A DNA stretch of 64,000 nt from Candidatus Latescibacterota bacterium (GTDB lineage Bacteria; Latescibacterota; UBA2968; GCA-2709665). Where the stretch lies: the NCBI GenBank assembly GCA_021295655.1, contig JAGWBX010000002.1:1-64000 (forward strand). Reading direction: 5' to 3'. The position numbers and the translations under genes are program-made. This document shows positions 27,714 through 37,800 of the stretch, piece by piece. The stretch's first letter is position 1. Each line of letters begins with the position of its first letter. The notes beneath the pieces were generated by a model that ran no database searches, was not told the origin of the DNA, and worked only from the letters and a program-made list of their open reading frames with translations.

Positions 27714-28139
27714 TCAGGATGCAATGCGTTTTCGAAGGACGACCCTCGTACCCGCCGCGCCAAAATGGTGCTGGACCTCGTCCACCATGGCGCGCATCAT
27801 CAGCAGGCCGCGGCCGGAGGGGTTCAACAGGTTTTCCTCGGCAAGCGGATCCGGTACCGCCGCCGGATCGAATCCCGGACCCTGATCCAGGATCGCGATG
27901 TGCAACATCCCGTCCACCACGGTGAATTCGACCGCGAACGGTTTCTCCCGCACGCCCTCATTTCCGTGGAAGATGGCATTGTTCACGGCTTCCGTAAGCG
28001 CAATGGCCACCTCGTCGCATGCATCCTCGCTCATTGCCAGGTCGGCGGTGACCTGTGCCGCAACGTCTACAACCTCATGCAGCGACTCTACACAACTGGG
28101 CAGTTCCAGTCGCTTGACATCTCGTGATCCTGTACCCAT
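27714..28139 (-). CDS. RsbW-like anti-sigma serine kinase (HATPase)
   Basis: A 141-residue GHKL ATPase. The N-box is EAVNNAIFHGN, the G1 box DQGPGFDP and the G2 box GRGLLMMRAMVD, as in RsbW/SpoIIAB-type anti-sigma kinases. It lacks sensor or dimerisation domains, so it probably partners with an anti-anti-sigma (STAS) protein, which is not encoded nearby. It is transcribed just upstream of the dehydratase, although a functional link is not evident. Confidence 0.88.
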   Translation of the reverse strand: MGTGSRDVKRLELPSCVESLHEVVDVAAQVTADLAMSEDACDEVAIALTEAVNNAIFHGNEGVREKPFAVEFTVVDGMLHIAILDQGPGFDPAAVPDPLAEENLLNPSGRGLLMMRAMVDEVQHHFGAAGTRVVLRKRIAS

Positions 28140-28223
28140 AGACGCATTCCCCCACTACATTCGGAGCCGCCGCGGACGGTATAGTGGACCGGCCCACGTT
28201 CACTGACGCGAGAAGACGGACGC

Positions 28224-28358
28224 TGGCCGCCCGTTGAAAAAGTCCATCCGGACTGCCTGCCTGTGCGGTGCACGCTTGCCTGCGCGCAGCGCGCAAGCAG
28301 GCAGACAGGCGGCCGGCTTTCACCCTCGCCTGCAAAGCGAAGTTATCAACGGACTGCC
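28224..28358. repeat. MITE-like repeat, copy B (degenerate)
   Basis: Left end CCCGTTGAAAAAGTCCATCC matches copies A and C. The right end, AGTTATCAACGGACTGCCC, is diverged. The interior contains TGCCTGCCTGTGCGGTGCACGC as in copy C (partly) and a long GC-rich palindrome around TTGCCTGCGCGCAGCGCGCAAG. It lies between the divergent RsbW-like and ridA genes. More mutations than in the other copies suggest an older insertion. Confidence 0.7.
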
Positions 28359-28393
28359 CGAGGCGCCGGCGCAAACGATCCGGGTAATTCTCC

Positions 28394-28422
28394 TTGACAT
28401 TGCCGCTGCATGACGTTATCAA
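28394..28422 (+). promoter_or_regulatory. Sigma70-type promoter for ridA
   Basis: TTGACA at 28394-28399 and TATCAA at 28417-28422 are separated by exactly 17 bases, about 90 bases upstream of the ridA start. The -35 box is perfect and the -10 box keeps the key T, A and A positions. Confidence 0.6.
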
Positions 28423-28510
28423 AGTCGACCGCAGAGAAAGGAAGCATTGACCGCCGTCCATACAGCGCGAACACAACGCGTCCCGCAATTCAGAATGGAG
28501 ATATCGCGTC

Positions 28511-28894
28511 ATGCAGAAAGAGGTGATTACGACCGACAAGGCCGCTCTTCCAGTGGGTCCCTATTCGCAGGCCATAAAAACGGGCGAATTGATCTTTGTC
28601 GCGGGCGAAAAGGGAATCGATCCCGCAACCGGCGCAGTTGTCAGCGGCGGCATTGCCGCGGAAACCCGGCAGACGCTGGAAAATATCGCGGCAATCCTTG
28701 AAGCCGCGGGCGCCACGATGGACCACGCGGTCCGGACGGTCGTCTATATGACGGACATGGCGGAATTTGCCGAAATGAACGCGGTCTACGCGGAATATTT
28801 CCCGAACGACCCTCCGGGACGAAGCTGCGTGCAGGTGGTTGCCCTCCCTGCCGGGGCCAACGTGGAGATCGAAGTCACGGCGGTTCTGCCCTGA
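28511..28894 (+). CDS. ridA: RidA-family enamine/imine deaminase
   Basis: A 127-residue RidA protein, which hydrolyses reactive enamines and imines released by PLP enzymes. The family residues are visible: VGPYSQAIK near the start, GEKGIDPATG, TLENIAAILEAAG, the catalytic Arg in PPGRSCVQV and the final PAGANVEIEVTAV. It has a promoter upstream and stands alone. Several PLP enzymes in the window could supply substrates. A copy of the mobile repeat lies on each side. Confidence 0.95.
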   Translation: MQKEVITTDKAALPVGPYSQAIKTGELIFVAGEKGIDPATGAVVSGGIAAETRQTLENIAAILEAAGATMDHAVRTVVYMTDMAEFAEMNAVYAEYFPNDPPGRSCVQVVALPAGANVEIEVTAVLP

Positions 28895-29007
28895 CTTTCC
28901 CGCAACGGTCTTGCCGAATTCCCCGCGTATGGCGCTGCCCGGATCCCGCTGCCGGGATCACGGCCGGAAAGGACCCGGACGCGGACTGCCGGACGATCGA
29001 TTCGGCG

Positions 29008-29187
29008 TTAGCAGCCCGTTGGAAACGTCCATCCGGGCTGCCTGCCTGTGCGGTGCACGCAGACAGGCGTCCGGCCCTTGTGGCCGAAATACCGCGTTGC
29101 GCTCCCTCTCCGAATCCCCGATTCGACGCGGTCGCGTGCCTTGTCTTCGGCCTTGCCCGCAGAGCGACTTTTTCAACGGACTGTTAA
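29008..29187. repeat. MITE-like repeat, copy C
   Basis: An element of about 180 bp. The left end is TTAGCAGCCCGTTGGAAACG, the right end the complement of TTAACAGTCCGTTGAAAAAG. The segment CTGCCTGCCTGTGCGGTGCA and CCGGCCCTTG matches the reverse of copy A. It is inverted relative to copy A and has a longer interior. Its right terminus supplies the TAA stop codon of the sugar isomerase gene (29184-29186). Confidence 0.8.
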
Positions 29188-29981
29188 AGCCCGGAAAGGA
29201 TTCCCTCTACGTACCCCCGTGCAAATGCGATGTCCCGGTCCACCTCATCCGGCTCTTTGCCACCCACGCATTCCACGTAGAGCGGTCCGTCGAAGCCACC
29301 GCCGACCAGCCCGGACAGCACCGCATGGAAATCCACAAGCCCGTCGCCCGGCGTTACCATCACGTCGGGAACACCGTCGATAACCGTACAGTCCTTGATA
29401 ATCCCGGTTGTGACCACGGGCGCCACTTCCAAGACGCCTGTTTCGGGCCGCAGGTCGCCTTTGGTATAGTAGATGATGTTTCCAGGATCGAAACAGATGC
29501 CGAACGCCGCGTGGCTCACGTTATCATTGGCCGCAAGCAGGTGGGAAACCGTGAGACTGATACCGCCGTGGGGCTTCATGGTAATATTTACGCCGACCTC
29601 GTCCGCATGGGGCGCGGACTGCCGCATCAACTCGAAATAGTCATCGAAGTGGGCCTCGTTGCTGGTGCCGCAATCCAGCAGCCAGGTCGTGCCCAGCGCC
29701 GCCGCATTGTCGATCAGGCGCTTATAGGCGTCCACCGCCGCCGCCAGCCCCCCGCCCAGCTGTGTGCCCCCGATGAGCATCGAAGGAACCACGCCCGCGG
29801 CATGGGCCGCGTTCCGTACCGCGGCGACCTCCGCCGGAGAACTCTCGGAACCCACCGGCACCTGGCCTTCATTGGCAAAAACCGCAACGTCCGAGTAGCC
29901 GGCTTCCGCAATCCGGCTGTACGCTTCGCTGTAACTCAGTTGGCCGTATGGCCGGGTCGTACATCCAACCGTCGTTTCCAT
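29184..29981 (-). CDS. Sugar phosphate isomerase/epimerase (xylose-isomerase-like TIM barrel)
   Basis: A 265-residue TIM-barrel protein of the AP-endonuclease-2-like superfamily. Opening strands read GYSDVAVFANEGQ, and the metal-binding pattern is seen in LDCGTSNE, NITMKPHGG, GICFDPGN and LYVECVGG. It probably isomerises or epimerises a ketose or acid sugar. AGGAG lies upstream of ATG 29981. Its stop codon comes from the end of the adjacent mobile repeat, so the native C-terminus may have been slightly different. Substrate unknown. Confidence 0.83.
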   Translation of the reverse strand: METTVGCTTRPYGQLSYSEAYSRIAEAGYSDVAVFANEGQVPVGSESSPAEVAAVRNAAHAAGVVPSMLIGGTQLGGGLAAAVDAYKRLIDNAAALGTTWLLDCGTSNEAHFDDYFELMRQSAPHADEVGVNITMKPHGGISLTVSHLLAANDNVSHAAFGICFDPGNIIYYTKGDLRPETGVLEVAPVVTTGIIKDCTVIDGVPDVMVTPGDGLVDFHAVLSGLVGGGFDGPLYVECVGGKEPDEVDRDIAFARGYVEGILSGL

Positions 29982-30022
29982 CCTGGACGCTCCTTTGCTG
30001 ATTCAATCGAACCCCTACAGAT

Positions 30023-30817
30023 TCACGACTCCATCTCACGTCCGCAGTGCGGACAGACTCCGCTTTCTTTCTTTCGCCGATCGATCTCCTCTGCGAATCC
30101 CGATCCCAGGATGCCGGCCGGCAGAGCAAACATCCCGATACCCAGAAGCGCGATTACCGCGCCCAGTATTTTTCCGAGGCCCGTTACCGGGTACGTGTCT
30201 CCGTATCCCACCGTCGTTAGCGTCACGATGCCCCACCACATGGCCGACGGAATGCTGGAAAATGCCTGGGGCTGGGCGCTGTGTTCGGCGAAATACATCA
30301 ACGTTGACGCGATCACCAGCATAATGAGCAGGACGAAGAGGGTGACCAGCAGTTCGCCGCGGTGCTTCCTCAATACGTTTCCGAGCGTCTGTAACGAAGT
30401 GGAATACCGTCCCAGCTTGAACAACCGAAGCAACCGCATCGCACGCAATACGCGCAGGTCGACCGTTGTCACCAGAGGCAGGTAGAAGGGCAGGATCGCA
30501 ATCAGGTCCACCAGCGCCAACGGCGTCAGGGCAAAACGCAATCGGCCGCTTACGGGACGGGCGTACTTTTCGTCGGCGGTACACGACCAGATACGCAACA
30601 GGTATTCAATGGTAAAAACACCCACGGAAAAGGCGTCAAACGCCTCAAATGCCCAGCGGTACGACGCCAGAACGGCCTCCACTGTCTCCAGAATGACAGC
30701 CACGACGTTCAGGATAATCAGACCCATAATAAACAGGTCGATCAGCCGGCTTGTCCGGTCGCCCGTCTGCGCCTTGTCCAGAATTTCGTTGGTTCGTTCC
30801 TTAAACCGGTCTATCAT
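30023..30817 (-). CDS. Voltage-gated-type potassium channel
   Basis: A 264-residue six-helix channel. S4 carries a row of arginines (RVLRAMRLLRLFKLGRY), the selectivity filter is TLTTVGYGD, and the pore helix and S6 follow. The C-terminus has a CPHCG pair. This matches KvAP/Kch-like bacterial ion-transport channels. It lies after the sugar isomerase gene region with no functional link visible. An inner-membrane protein. Confidence 0.92.
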   Translation of the reverse strand: MIDRFKERTNEILDKAQTGDRTSRLIDLFIMGLIILNVVAVILETVEAVLASYRWAFEAFDAFSVGVFTIEYLLRIWSCTADEKYARPVSGRLRFALTPLALVDLIAILPFYLPLVTTVDLRVLRAMRLLRLFKLGRYSTSLQTLGNVLRKHRGELLVTLFVLLIMLVIASTLMYFAEHSAQPQAFSSIPSAMWWGIVTLTTVGYGDTYPVTGLGKILGAVIALLGIGMFALPAGILGSGFAEEIDRRKKESGVCPHCGREMES

Positions 30818-31100
30818 GGCTCCCCTTCAGATCAGGCTGATGGGGGTTGTTGCCGACGACGGGTCGCCACGTTGCGGGACACTCTGCCCCGGGCGGCCTG
30901 ACATCCGGCGCGTGCGCGTCGGTTCCCGGCGTCGCGCGTTGATGTCCGGTGCCGGCATACCCTGCCCGGCCGGCTGGAATACCATAAAGATAGGATGCTA
31001 TCGTTCGAATGGAAACGCCTTTTTCCAATGAGCGCACCCCGCTCGCTGAATCGCCGTCACGAACCCATCTCACCAGACCAACGGAAACAATAGAAGACCG

Positions 31101-33071
31101 ATGAGTCCGAACAAGGAAGCCGGAATCCGTTCACGTGCCTGGATACGCGTTCTGGCCGCACTCGCGCTGGCGTCTGTATTCGCCGCGGCACTGCCGACCA
31201 ACCGGGACCGCGTTATACATCAGCAGGTCGTGACGGAGTTGCCGCTCCTGTCAAGAGCCATGGGCGACGGCCCGTGGCGACTCGCGGACGATCAGGAGAC
31301 ACGTTGCCGTTCCGGTTTCGAGGAAGTCCACCCCCGCCGAAACCCGCCCGAACCCGGTGCTCCCGAGATTTCGTTTGCGTGCAGCGAAGCCCCGGATGGC
31401 GTGCTCCTGACCGCCGCGACAGCCTCGTCGCAACGTCAGACGCGCCTGAAGTCCATCGACGGCTGGAGCCTCTTTCCGCCGATCGCAGCCATCCTGATTG
31501 CCATTTTCAGTGGGCGCGTTCTCCTGGGACTGTCCCTGGCTGTACTCTGCGGAGGCGTTCTCACGGTCGGCGAAGCCCCACTCCACGAACTCCCCTTCGC
31601 CGGGTTCGAAAAGGCAGCCGTGAATTACGTCTGGGCGCCGCTCAGATCGTCGTTTCAGCTCTACATTCTGGGTTTTACGGCTGCCCTTATCGGCATGGTA
31701 AGGGTGACGTCGCTCGCTGGAGGCAACCAGGGCATTGCCGCACTCCTTGCCTCCCGATCGGAAAGCGCCCGGTCCACGCGTCTGGCCGCATTCTTCATGG
31801 GGCTGGCGATTTTCTTCGATGACTACGCCAATACGATCGTGGTGGGTACGACGCTTCGGCCCATGGCCGACCGGTTCCGGATCTCACGTGAAAAACTCGC
31901 CTACATCGTCGATTCCACCGCCGCCCCGGTCGCGGGCGTAGCGGTCATCAGCACCTGGATCGGATTCGAGGTTGGACTGTTCGGCGACCTCATGCGGGAC
32001 CTCGGCACCGGCGTATCAGGCTATCAACTCTTCTTCCATGCACTCCCATTTCGGTTCTACTGCCTCTTTACGCTTGCATTCGTCGCCGCGTCTGCCTGGC
32101 TCCAGCGGGACTACGGACCCATGTACCGTGCGGAATTTCGGGCAAGGACCACCGGACAGGTGCTTCGGCCGGGCGCCACGCCAATGGCGTCTCGCCGCGT
32201 CAGGGAAGTCCTGCCCGCCGATGGCGTTCAGCCCGCATGGTGGGCCGCGGCCGCGCCTGTTCTGATCGTTGTCGTCGCCGTCATCGCGGGCATGGCCGCG
32301 GATACCTGGAACGATCCCGACGTCCGGTCGACACGGCTGACGGGCTCGCTCTTCAGCTTCTCGTACTGGACCGCATGTTTCTCCAACGCCGACAACGCGC
32401 GGGTGCTTTTCCTTTCCGCCATCCTGGGTTCTGCGGTCGCACTGGTCATTGCGGTAACCAGACGCCGTCCCGACGGAGGACCCGCCCCCATTCGGCCGCT
32501 CGCGGCGTTAATGACCTGGGCGCAGGGCGTCACAGGTATCCAATATGCCATCGCCATCCTGATCATGGCCTGGGCCATCCAGGCCGTCTGCAAGGACATC
32601 GGCACATCCACCTATCTCGCGGCGGCGCTATCGCCGATCGCGCTACCCGGCCTGCTACCCCTGCTCATCTTTCTCCTGGCGGCGGCAGTCGCCTTCTCAA
32701 TTGGCACGTCGTGGGCGACCATGGCGATCCTCATCCCCACCGCGGTTCCCCTTGCGCAAAGCCTGGGCGGCCTCCCGCTCACGATTCTCGCCGCCGCCGC
32801 CGTACTGGACGGCGCGATCTTCGGGGATCATTGCTCCCCGATCAGCGACACGACCGTCATGTCCAGCCTTGCAACTTCGTGCGACCACCTGGACCACGTA
32901 AGGACGCAATTTCCATACGCCCTGACCACTATGGGCATCGCCGCACTTGCAGGGTACGTGGGCGCGACCTTTTTCTATCCCGTGTGGTGCGCGCTGCTGA
33001 TCGGCCTGGCGATGATTCCGGCAATCCTGATCGTATTCGGCAGGAACGCTGACAGGCATGCCGGCGCGTAG
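31101..33071 (+). CDS. NhaC-family Na+/H+ antiporter with N-terminal extension
   Basis: A 656-residue antiporter of the NhaC superfamily. The signature motifs FFDDYANTIVVGTTLRP, VAGVAVISTWIGFE, FSIGTSWATMAILIP and GDHCSPISDTTVMSS are all present within about 12 helices (about residues 125-650). Before them lies an unusual N-terminal extension of about 120 residues: a signal-anchor helix (RVLAALALASVFAAALP) and a hydrophilic segment with two Cys. Stand-alone gene, convergent with the FG-GAP gene that ends seven bases away. Confidence 0.88.
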   Translation: MSPNKEAGIRSRAWIRVLAALALASVFAAALPTNRDRVIHQQVVTELPLLSRAMGDGPWRLADDQETRCRSGFEEVHPRRNPPEPGAPEISFACSEAPDGVLLTAATASSQRQTRLKSIDGWSLFPPIAAILIAIFSGRVLLGLSLAVLCGGVLTVGEAPLHELPFAGFEKAAVNYVWAPLRSSFQLYILGFTAALIGMVRVTSLAGGNQGIAALLASRSESARSTRLAAFFMGLAIFFDDYANTIVVGTTLRPMADRFRISREKLAYIVDSTAAPVAGVAVISTWIGFEVGLFGDLMRDLGTGVSGYQLFFHALPFRFYCLFTLAFVAASAWLQRDYGPMYRAEFRARTTGQVLRPGATPMASRRVREVLPADGVQPAWWAAAAPVLIVVVAVIAGMAADTWNDPDVRSTRLTGSLFSFSYWTACFSNADNARVLFLSAILGSAVALVIAVTRRRPDGGPAPIRPLAALMTWAQGVTGIQYAIAILIMAWAIQAVCKDIGTSTYLAAALSPIALPGLLPLLIFLLAAAVAFSIGTSWATMAILIPTAVPLAQSLGGLPLTILAAAAVLDGAIFGDHCSPISDTTVMSSLATSCDHLDHVRTQFPYALTTMGIAALAGYVGATFFYPVWCALLIGLAMIPAILIVFGRNADRHAGA

Positions 33072-33078
33072 CCTGCTG

Positions 33079-34836
33079 CTACGGTTCTTCGATGCGGTGG
33101 TAGACGTTCAACGCCAGGTTTTCCATTGTCCTGCGCCGGCCGGACGGCCACGTCACAACCACCTTATCCAGCGACGGATCGGCGCCCAGTCCGAAATGCA
33201 GCCGCCTCTGGTTCTGCGACGAAAAGCCACTGCCTCCCGATACTTCCTGCATCTGCTCCTGTCCGTTCCAGAACAGCCTTACCTGCGCCCCGATCGCGCT
33301 TTGATTGCTCGTCCCGCCCGCCAGTTCGAACCCAATCCACTGTCGATCGGGACTCACTGTGTTTCTGTATATCAGAAGCGGTCCGCGCTGGTTGGCCACC
33401 ACCACGTCCAGCACGCCGCGGTTCCAGAGATCCACCAGCGCAACCGCGCGGCCGTCGTACCTGTCGTTTACACCGACAGCCGGCGCCGCGTCCACAAACC
33501 GGCCCATCCCGTCGTTCACCCATACGCGCGCCCTCTGATAGCCGGCGAGGCTGCGTCCCTTCATCGCCGGCCAGTTCTTCGCGTCTGAAATGATCGCCCT
33601 GTGTCCACCGGCAACCTGGGAAAAATCGTACCAATAGCTATCCGACTCCGAGGCGGACACGTACCCGTTGGTCAGATACAGATCCAGCCGCCCGTCGTTA
33701 TTGAGATCTCCGAATTGCGCGCCAAAACTCCAGTCGCCCAGCTCCACGCCCATCACCTGCGCAAGGTTCTCGAACGCCAGGTCGTCTCCCTTTCGGGCGA
33801 TCCAGAGGTTGTTTCCCTGGAGCAGAACTCCCGCTTCCGAGATATTGGTCTCGTAAATCGCCAGTCGACCCTGATTCAACACGTCGCCGAAAACCGCGTT
33901 CATTCCGCTTTTCGGCTGGTATCCCACACCCGCCCGACGACCGACTTCCTCGAAGGCCTTTCCGCCCTGGTTCCGGTAGAGTTCCGATACGCCATAGTCA
34001 TTGGACAGGAACAGGTCCGGGTAACCGGAACGGTTCAGGTCCCCTGCCGCCACGGCAAGTGTCCAGCGCCGGCTTCGAATCCCCAGCCGATCCGCAACGT
34101 CCTCGAACCGCCCGTCGCCCAGATTGCGCAACAGGTACTTGCGACCGCCGTTCTCCGCATATTCGAAACTCTCCGGCATCATGCGAGTGGACTCCAGATG
34201 CCACAGGTCCAGCCCATCCGGCCAGTATCCGGCGATGAACAGGTCCAGATGCCCGTCGCAGTCATAATCCAGCCAGACGGCGCTGCCGGCGTTGATCCAT
34301 CCGGGCAACCCCGCCTCCTCTGTCACCCGCACAAACCCGCGTCCGTCCTCGTTGCGAAACAACTCCGGGCGACCCCATTTGTACACGAAGAGGTCTTCGA
34401 AGCCGTCGTTGTTGTAGTCCCCCCAGACCGAACCGACGGAAACCCCGGTACCGGGGTGATTCAGATCGGCCACCCCCAACCCTTCCGCCGCGTCTACGAA
34501 CTGTCCGTCCCCCAGATTGCGGTACAGGCGATTCGCGGAACCCTCGCCGCTGTTGGTCACGTAAAGATCCTGCCATCCGTCACGGTCGAAATCCGCCACG
34601 GACACCGCCGCCCCCATTGCGGCGACGTGTGGCATGATGTGGTTCAACTTCGCATCCAGCGAGGGACCGCGATGCAGGAAATCGACGCCGCTTTCGCGAG
34701 CGACTTCCTCGAGCGAAAATCCGTAATGTGCCACTTTTTCCCGTGGCGGCCACGGACCGTACCTGTGAGCGACGAGAACCGCCAGCAGCAGCGCGAAGAC
34801 AGCGAACATGATTGCATGGATCGTTCGACGTGTCAT
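33079..34836 (-). CDS. CRTAC1-family secreted protein (FG-GAP repeats and UnbV/ASPIC domain)
   Basis: A 585-residue exported protein with an N-terminal signal anchor (about 8-24). Several FG-GAP/VCBS calcium-binding blades follow, each with a DxDxDGxxD-like loop (DFDRDGWQDLYVTN, DYNNDGFEDLFVYK, DLNNDGRLDLYLTN). The C-terminal UnbV/ASPIC domain has the GGSGFSSQNQRRLHFGLG motif. These proteins are thought to be extracellular and involved in adhesion or carbohydrate binding, but function is not established. It is encoded 14 bases after the stop of a larger relative on the same strand. Confidence 0.9.
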   Translation of the reverse strand: MTRRTIHAIMFAVFALLLAVLVAHRYGPWPPREKVAHYGFSLEEVARESGVDFLHRGPSLDAKLNHIMPHVAAMGAAVSVADFDRDGWQDLYVTNSGEGSANRLYRNLGDGQFVDAAEGLGVADLNHPGTGVSVGSVWGDYNNDGFEDLFVYKWGRPELFRNEDGRGFVRVTEEAGLPGWINAGSAVWLDYDCDGHLDLFIAGYWPDGLDLWHLESTRMMPESFEYAENGGRKYLLRNLGDGRFEDVADRLGIRSRRWTLAVAAGDLNRSGYPDLFLSNDYGVSELYRNQGGKAFEEVGRRAGVGYQPKSGMNAVFGDVLNQGRLAIYETNISEAGVLLQGNNLWIARKGDDLAFENLAQVMGVELGDWSFGAQFGDLNNDGRLDLYLTNGYVSASESDSYWYDFSQVAGGHRAIISDAKNWPAMKGRSLAGYQRARVWVNDGMGRFVDAAPAVGVNDRYDGRAVALVDLWNRGVLDVVVANQRGPLLIYRNTVSPDRQWIGFELAGGTSNQSAIGAQVRLFWNGQEQMQEVSGGSGFSSQNQRRLHFGLGADPSLDKVVVTWPSGRRRTMENLALNVYHRIEEP

Positions 34837-34850
34837 GGAACACTCGTTGG

Positions 34851-37800
34851 CTATCTCCCGACGTGCATCCGGAAAATCTCCGGTGTGACGTACCGGGTGT
34901 GGTATTCCTTCCAGTCCCCGGGGTGGCGGCGGTAGACGGGGTCGTCCTCCAGCCGGTCCGGCGGCGTTTCGTACGACGACCAGGCGTGCGACGGCAACGG
35001 CAGCACCGTCCCGGAAAACGCCGTATTGTAATCTCCGTCCTTGACCCAGCCGTCGCCCATCAGCACGAAGTCCCGCACCCAGCCGCCCGGCGGGGGTCCG
35101 GGATCGGGGAAACGCAACACAAGCTCATCCCCGGCGTTCATGATCACATACCGGTCGTCTACGTCCGCAAGCAGGGGGCGTACGTCACCGAAACGGGTGT
35201 GATATCCCCTCAGGTCCCACCACCGGGGCGCGGTGTTCACGGGCGCCGAATACCGGGGCACGTCGGGAGAACGCCGATCCGGATGCGAGACCTCCGAGAA
35301 ACCGCGACCCCGCAATGCCGCGGTTCGAATTCCGACACGACGGGTCCGCAGCTTCGCGCCGTCTGCGCGTTCAGCCCACGCCAGCCAGTCCCAGTAGATC
35401 TCCAGGTTTGTCCGAAGGCGCACCCGGCTGGACTTCACACCCGCCAGGTCGATCGCGATCGTCTTGAACTTACCGGCGGGAAATCCCAGGTCCGGTTCCA
35501 CGGATTCCCATGTGCCGTTGCTTCGCAGTGCGTCCAGCCGCAGCCCCCGGGGTCTTACGTCCGCGCCGTGCCCCATTGCAACGTTGATCGAACTGTCTGT
35601 CGGATAGATCCATCCGTAACCGATCAACCACCCTCCGCTGCTTTCCGCGGCTTGCGGCAGATCGACTTCAACCCAGTGATCGGCAGCCACGCCCTGGTAT
35701 CGTCCCACTTCGAACGTGTCGAGATAGCGCGCGTCTCTTGCGTTTACCATGGCCGTAACGTCGCGCCCCGCTTCGTCCCGCGCTCCGTGGACGGCCACCG
35801 GTATGCCCGTTGCAATCACCTTCAGCTCCGGTTGTTGCATCGCAAACCGTTCGTCCACAAATACCGCCACGTCCGACGGATGGTCCACAACCAGCAACTC
35901 AACCCAATCCACGAACTGGGTCTCCCACAATTCGGAAGTGATGCGGATATCATAATACCCGTCCCGCGATGCCAATTCGTCTCCCCGGATCAGGATCCAG
36001 TCCTCGGTCTGAGACACCCCGGCCGTCACCTGCGCGTTGATCCGCATCCCCAGCGGCGACCGCCAGAGAAAGTCCTTGATGAAGGCCATTTCCTTGCCGT
36101 TGAATCCGAACACCCAGGGGCAGGACCCTTTCAGTCGCTGCTGAGCCAGAATCATCTGATCCGCCGCCACGTCAAACTCAGCCTGAAGGGTCCCGTTCGG
36201 CCACTGCACCCGCACCACGTCCGCCAGTCCGTATTCGCCCAGACCGAAATGAACCAGAGGCGCCCGGATCGACCGGCGCTGCGCCAGAAGACCGGACCGC
36301 AACAACACCTCCCCGCCCAGCGCGTATGAGTTGATCCTCCCGTCCCCCCGGACCGCGCGCACCCGCGGCCGCACGACCTGCCAATGGTAATTCCGGCTGC
36401 CGCGGTTCACGAGCAACTGCGGTACCCCGTCCTCAGAGAGTCCCAGCAGGTCGAGGCGTCCGTCGCCGTTCATGTCCGGGGCCTCGAAGACCCGAACGCC
36501 GTTGGGCAGGGCGTTGCGACGCCAGGAACTCGCCGCATCGCCAAGCCAGTACGTGCCTTCCGTCTTGCCGCTGGCGACCACGTCCAGGCGCCCGTTATTG
36601 TCGAGGTCGGCCAGAAACAGACGCACGGGCGCTTCGAAAGTCCTGGTGCTGAACAGTTCACTGACTTCCCAGACGCCGTTGCCGCGCGAGATCGACGAAA
36701 CCCCCCCGCGTCTCCTCAGAATCAACAGGTTCATGCTGCCGTCGCCGTCCACGTCCCCGGAGACAAGTGCATCTGCCTCGTGCAGCCCCTCGTACGACCG
36801 CTTAAACGACCCGCTGCGCTCGTTGAGAAAGACAGACGGCCGGCGCCGGTTGTCAATAAGCGCCGCATCCGGAACCCCATCGCCGTCCAGATCCGCCCAC
36901 TCGAAAGCCTGCATACCCGACACGCCCTCGAAGGGCCGGACGACCACAAACGTACCGTCGCCGTTGTTGCGCAACACCAGGCATTTTTCCGGACCGCCGA
37001 GCACCAGATCCAGATCTCCATCCATTTCAATGTCTGCGGGCCACGCGCCCGTATAGGCTGCCGCGGTCACGCCGGCTGCGAGTCCGGTCCGGCCCGTCGC
37101 GTCCAGCAGCGCGCCGCCGTCGACCCGCCGATACAGACGAATGCCACCGGCTCCCGCCACAACCAGGTCCATTCCGAAGTCATTGTTCCAGTCCAACGAC
37201 AGCAGTCCGTGCGCGCCGGCATCCCCGGATGCGGGCGTGGGCACGGCCCGTCCCGATGAATCCAGCCAATGCACGAATCCATCCGCAGCCATCAGCACGA
37301 CCGGCGTATCCGCCCAGGCAATGCCGAGCAGCGATCCGCCAGCGGATCTGTCAAGACGCTCCGGGACAAACGTGATGGACGTATCCGCGGGCGCCGGGTC
37401 CGCGGACGGACCGGGCATCTTCACCAACCGCCGCAGCGGTTCGCCCACCGCCTGCGCAGGCGGACGCACCCGGCTCAGGTCCCGGCGGAAAACCGGCAAT
37501 CGCAGCAGCGCGTTATGCAGGAATGCCGCGTGCCTCGCTGCGAGCCTGAAGTCCGTTTCCGCATTTGCCAGCGCCTGCAACTGAGCCCTCGCCGCTTCCG
37601 GCCACCCGCCGGTCAGTTGAGCCACGCGTGCGACAAACTCCCTCAGCCCATCCGCGTCGTGCTCCTTTGCCGCCAGCCTGATCCGTTCGAGAAGGAGCGC
37701 CTGGTTCGACGGCGCCTCACCGAGCAGTCCCTCCACCACGGCAAGCGCACCCCCCGTATCTCCTTTCCGCTCCAGTTCACGCGCCAGCGCGTAGCCAGCC

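Noticed and set aside
28224-29187. CRISPR-like array from repeated segments
   Set aside because: The repeats are two inverted mobile-element copies with the ridA gene between them, not regularly spaced repeats with spacers.
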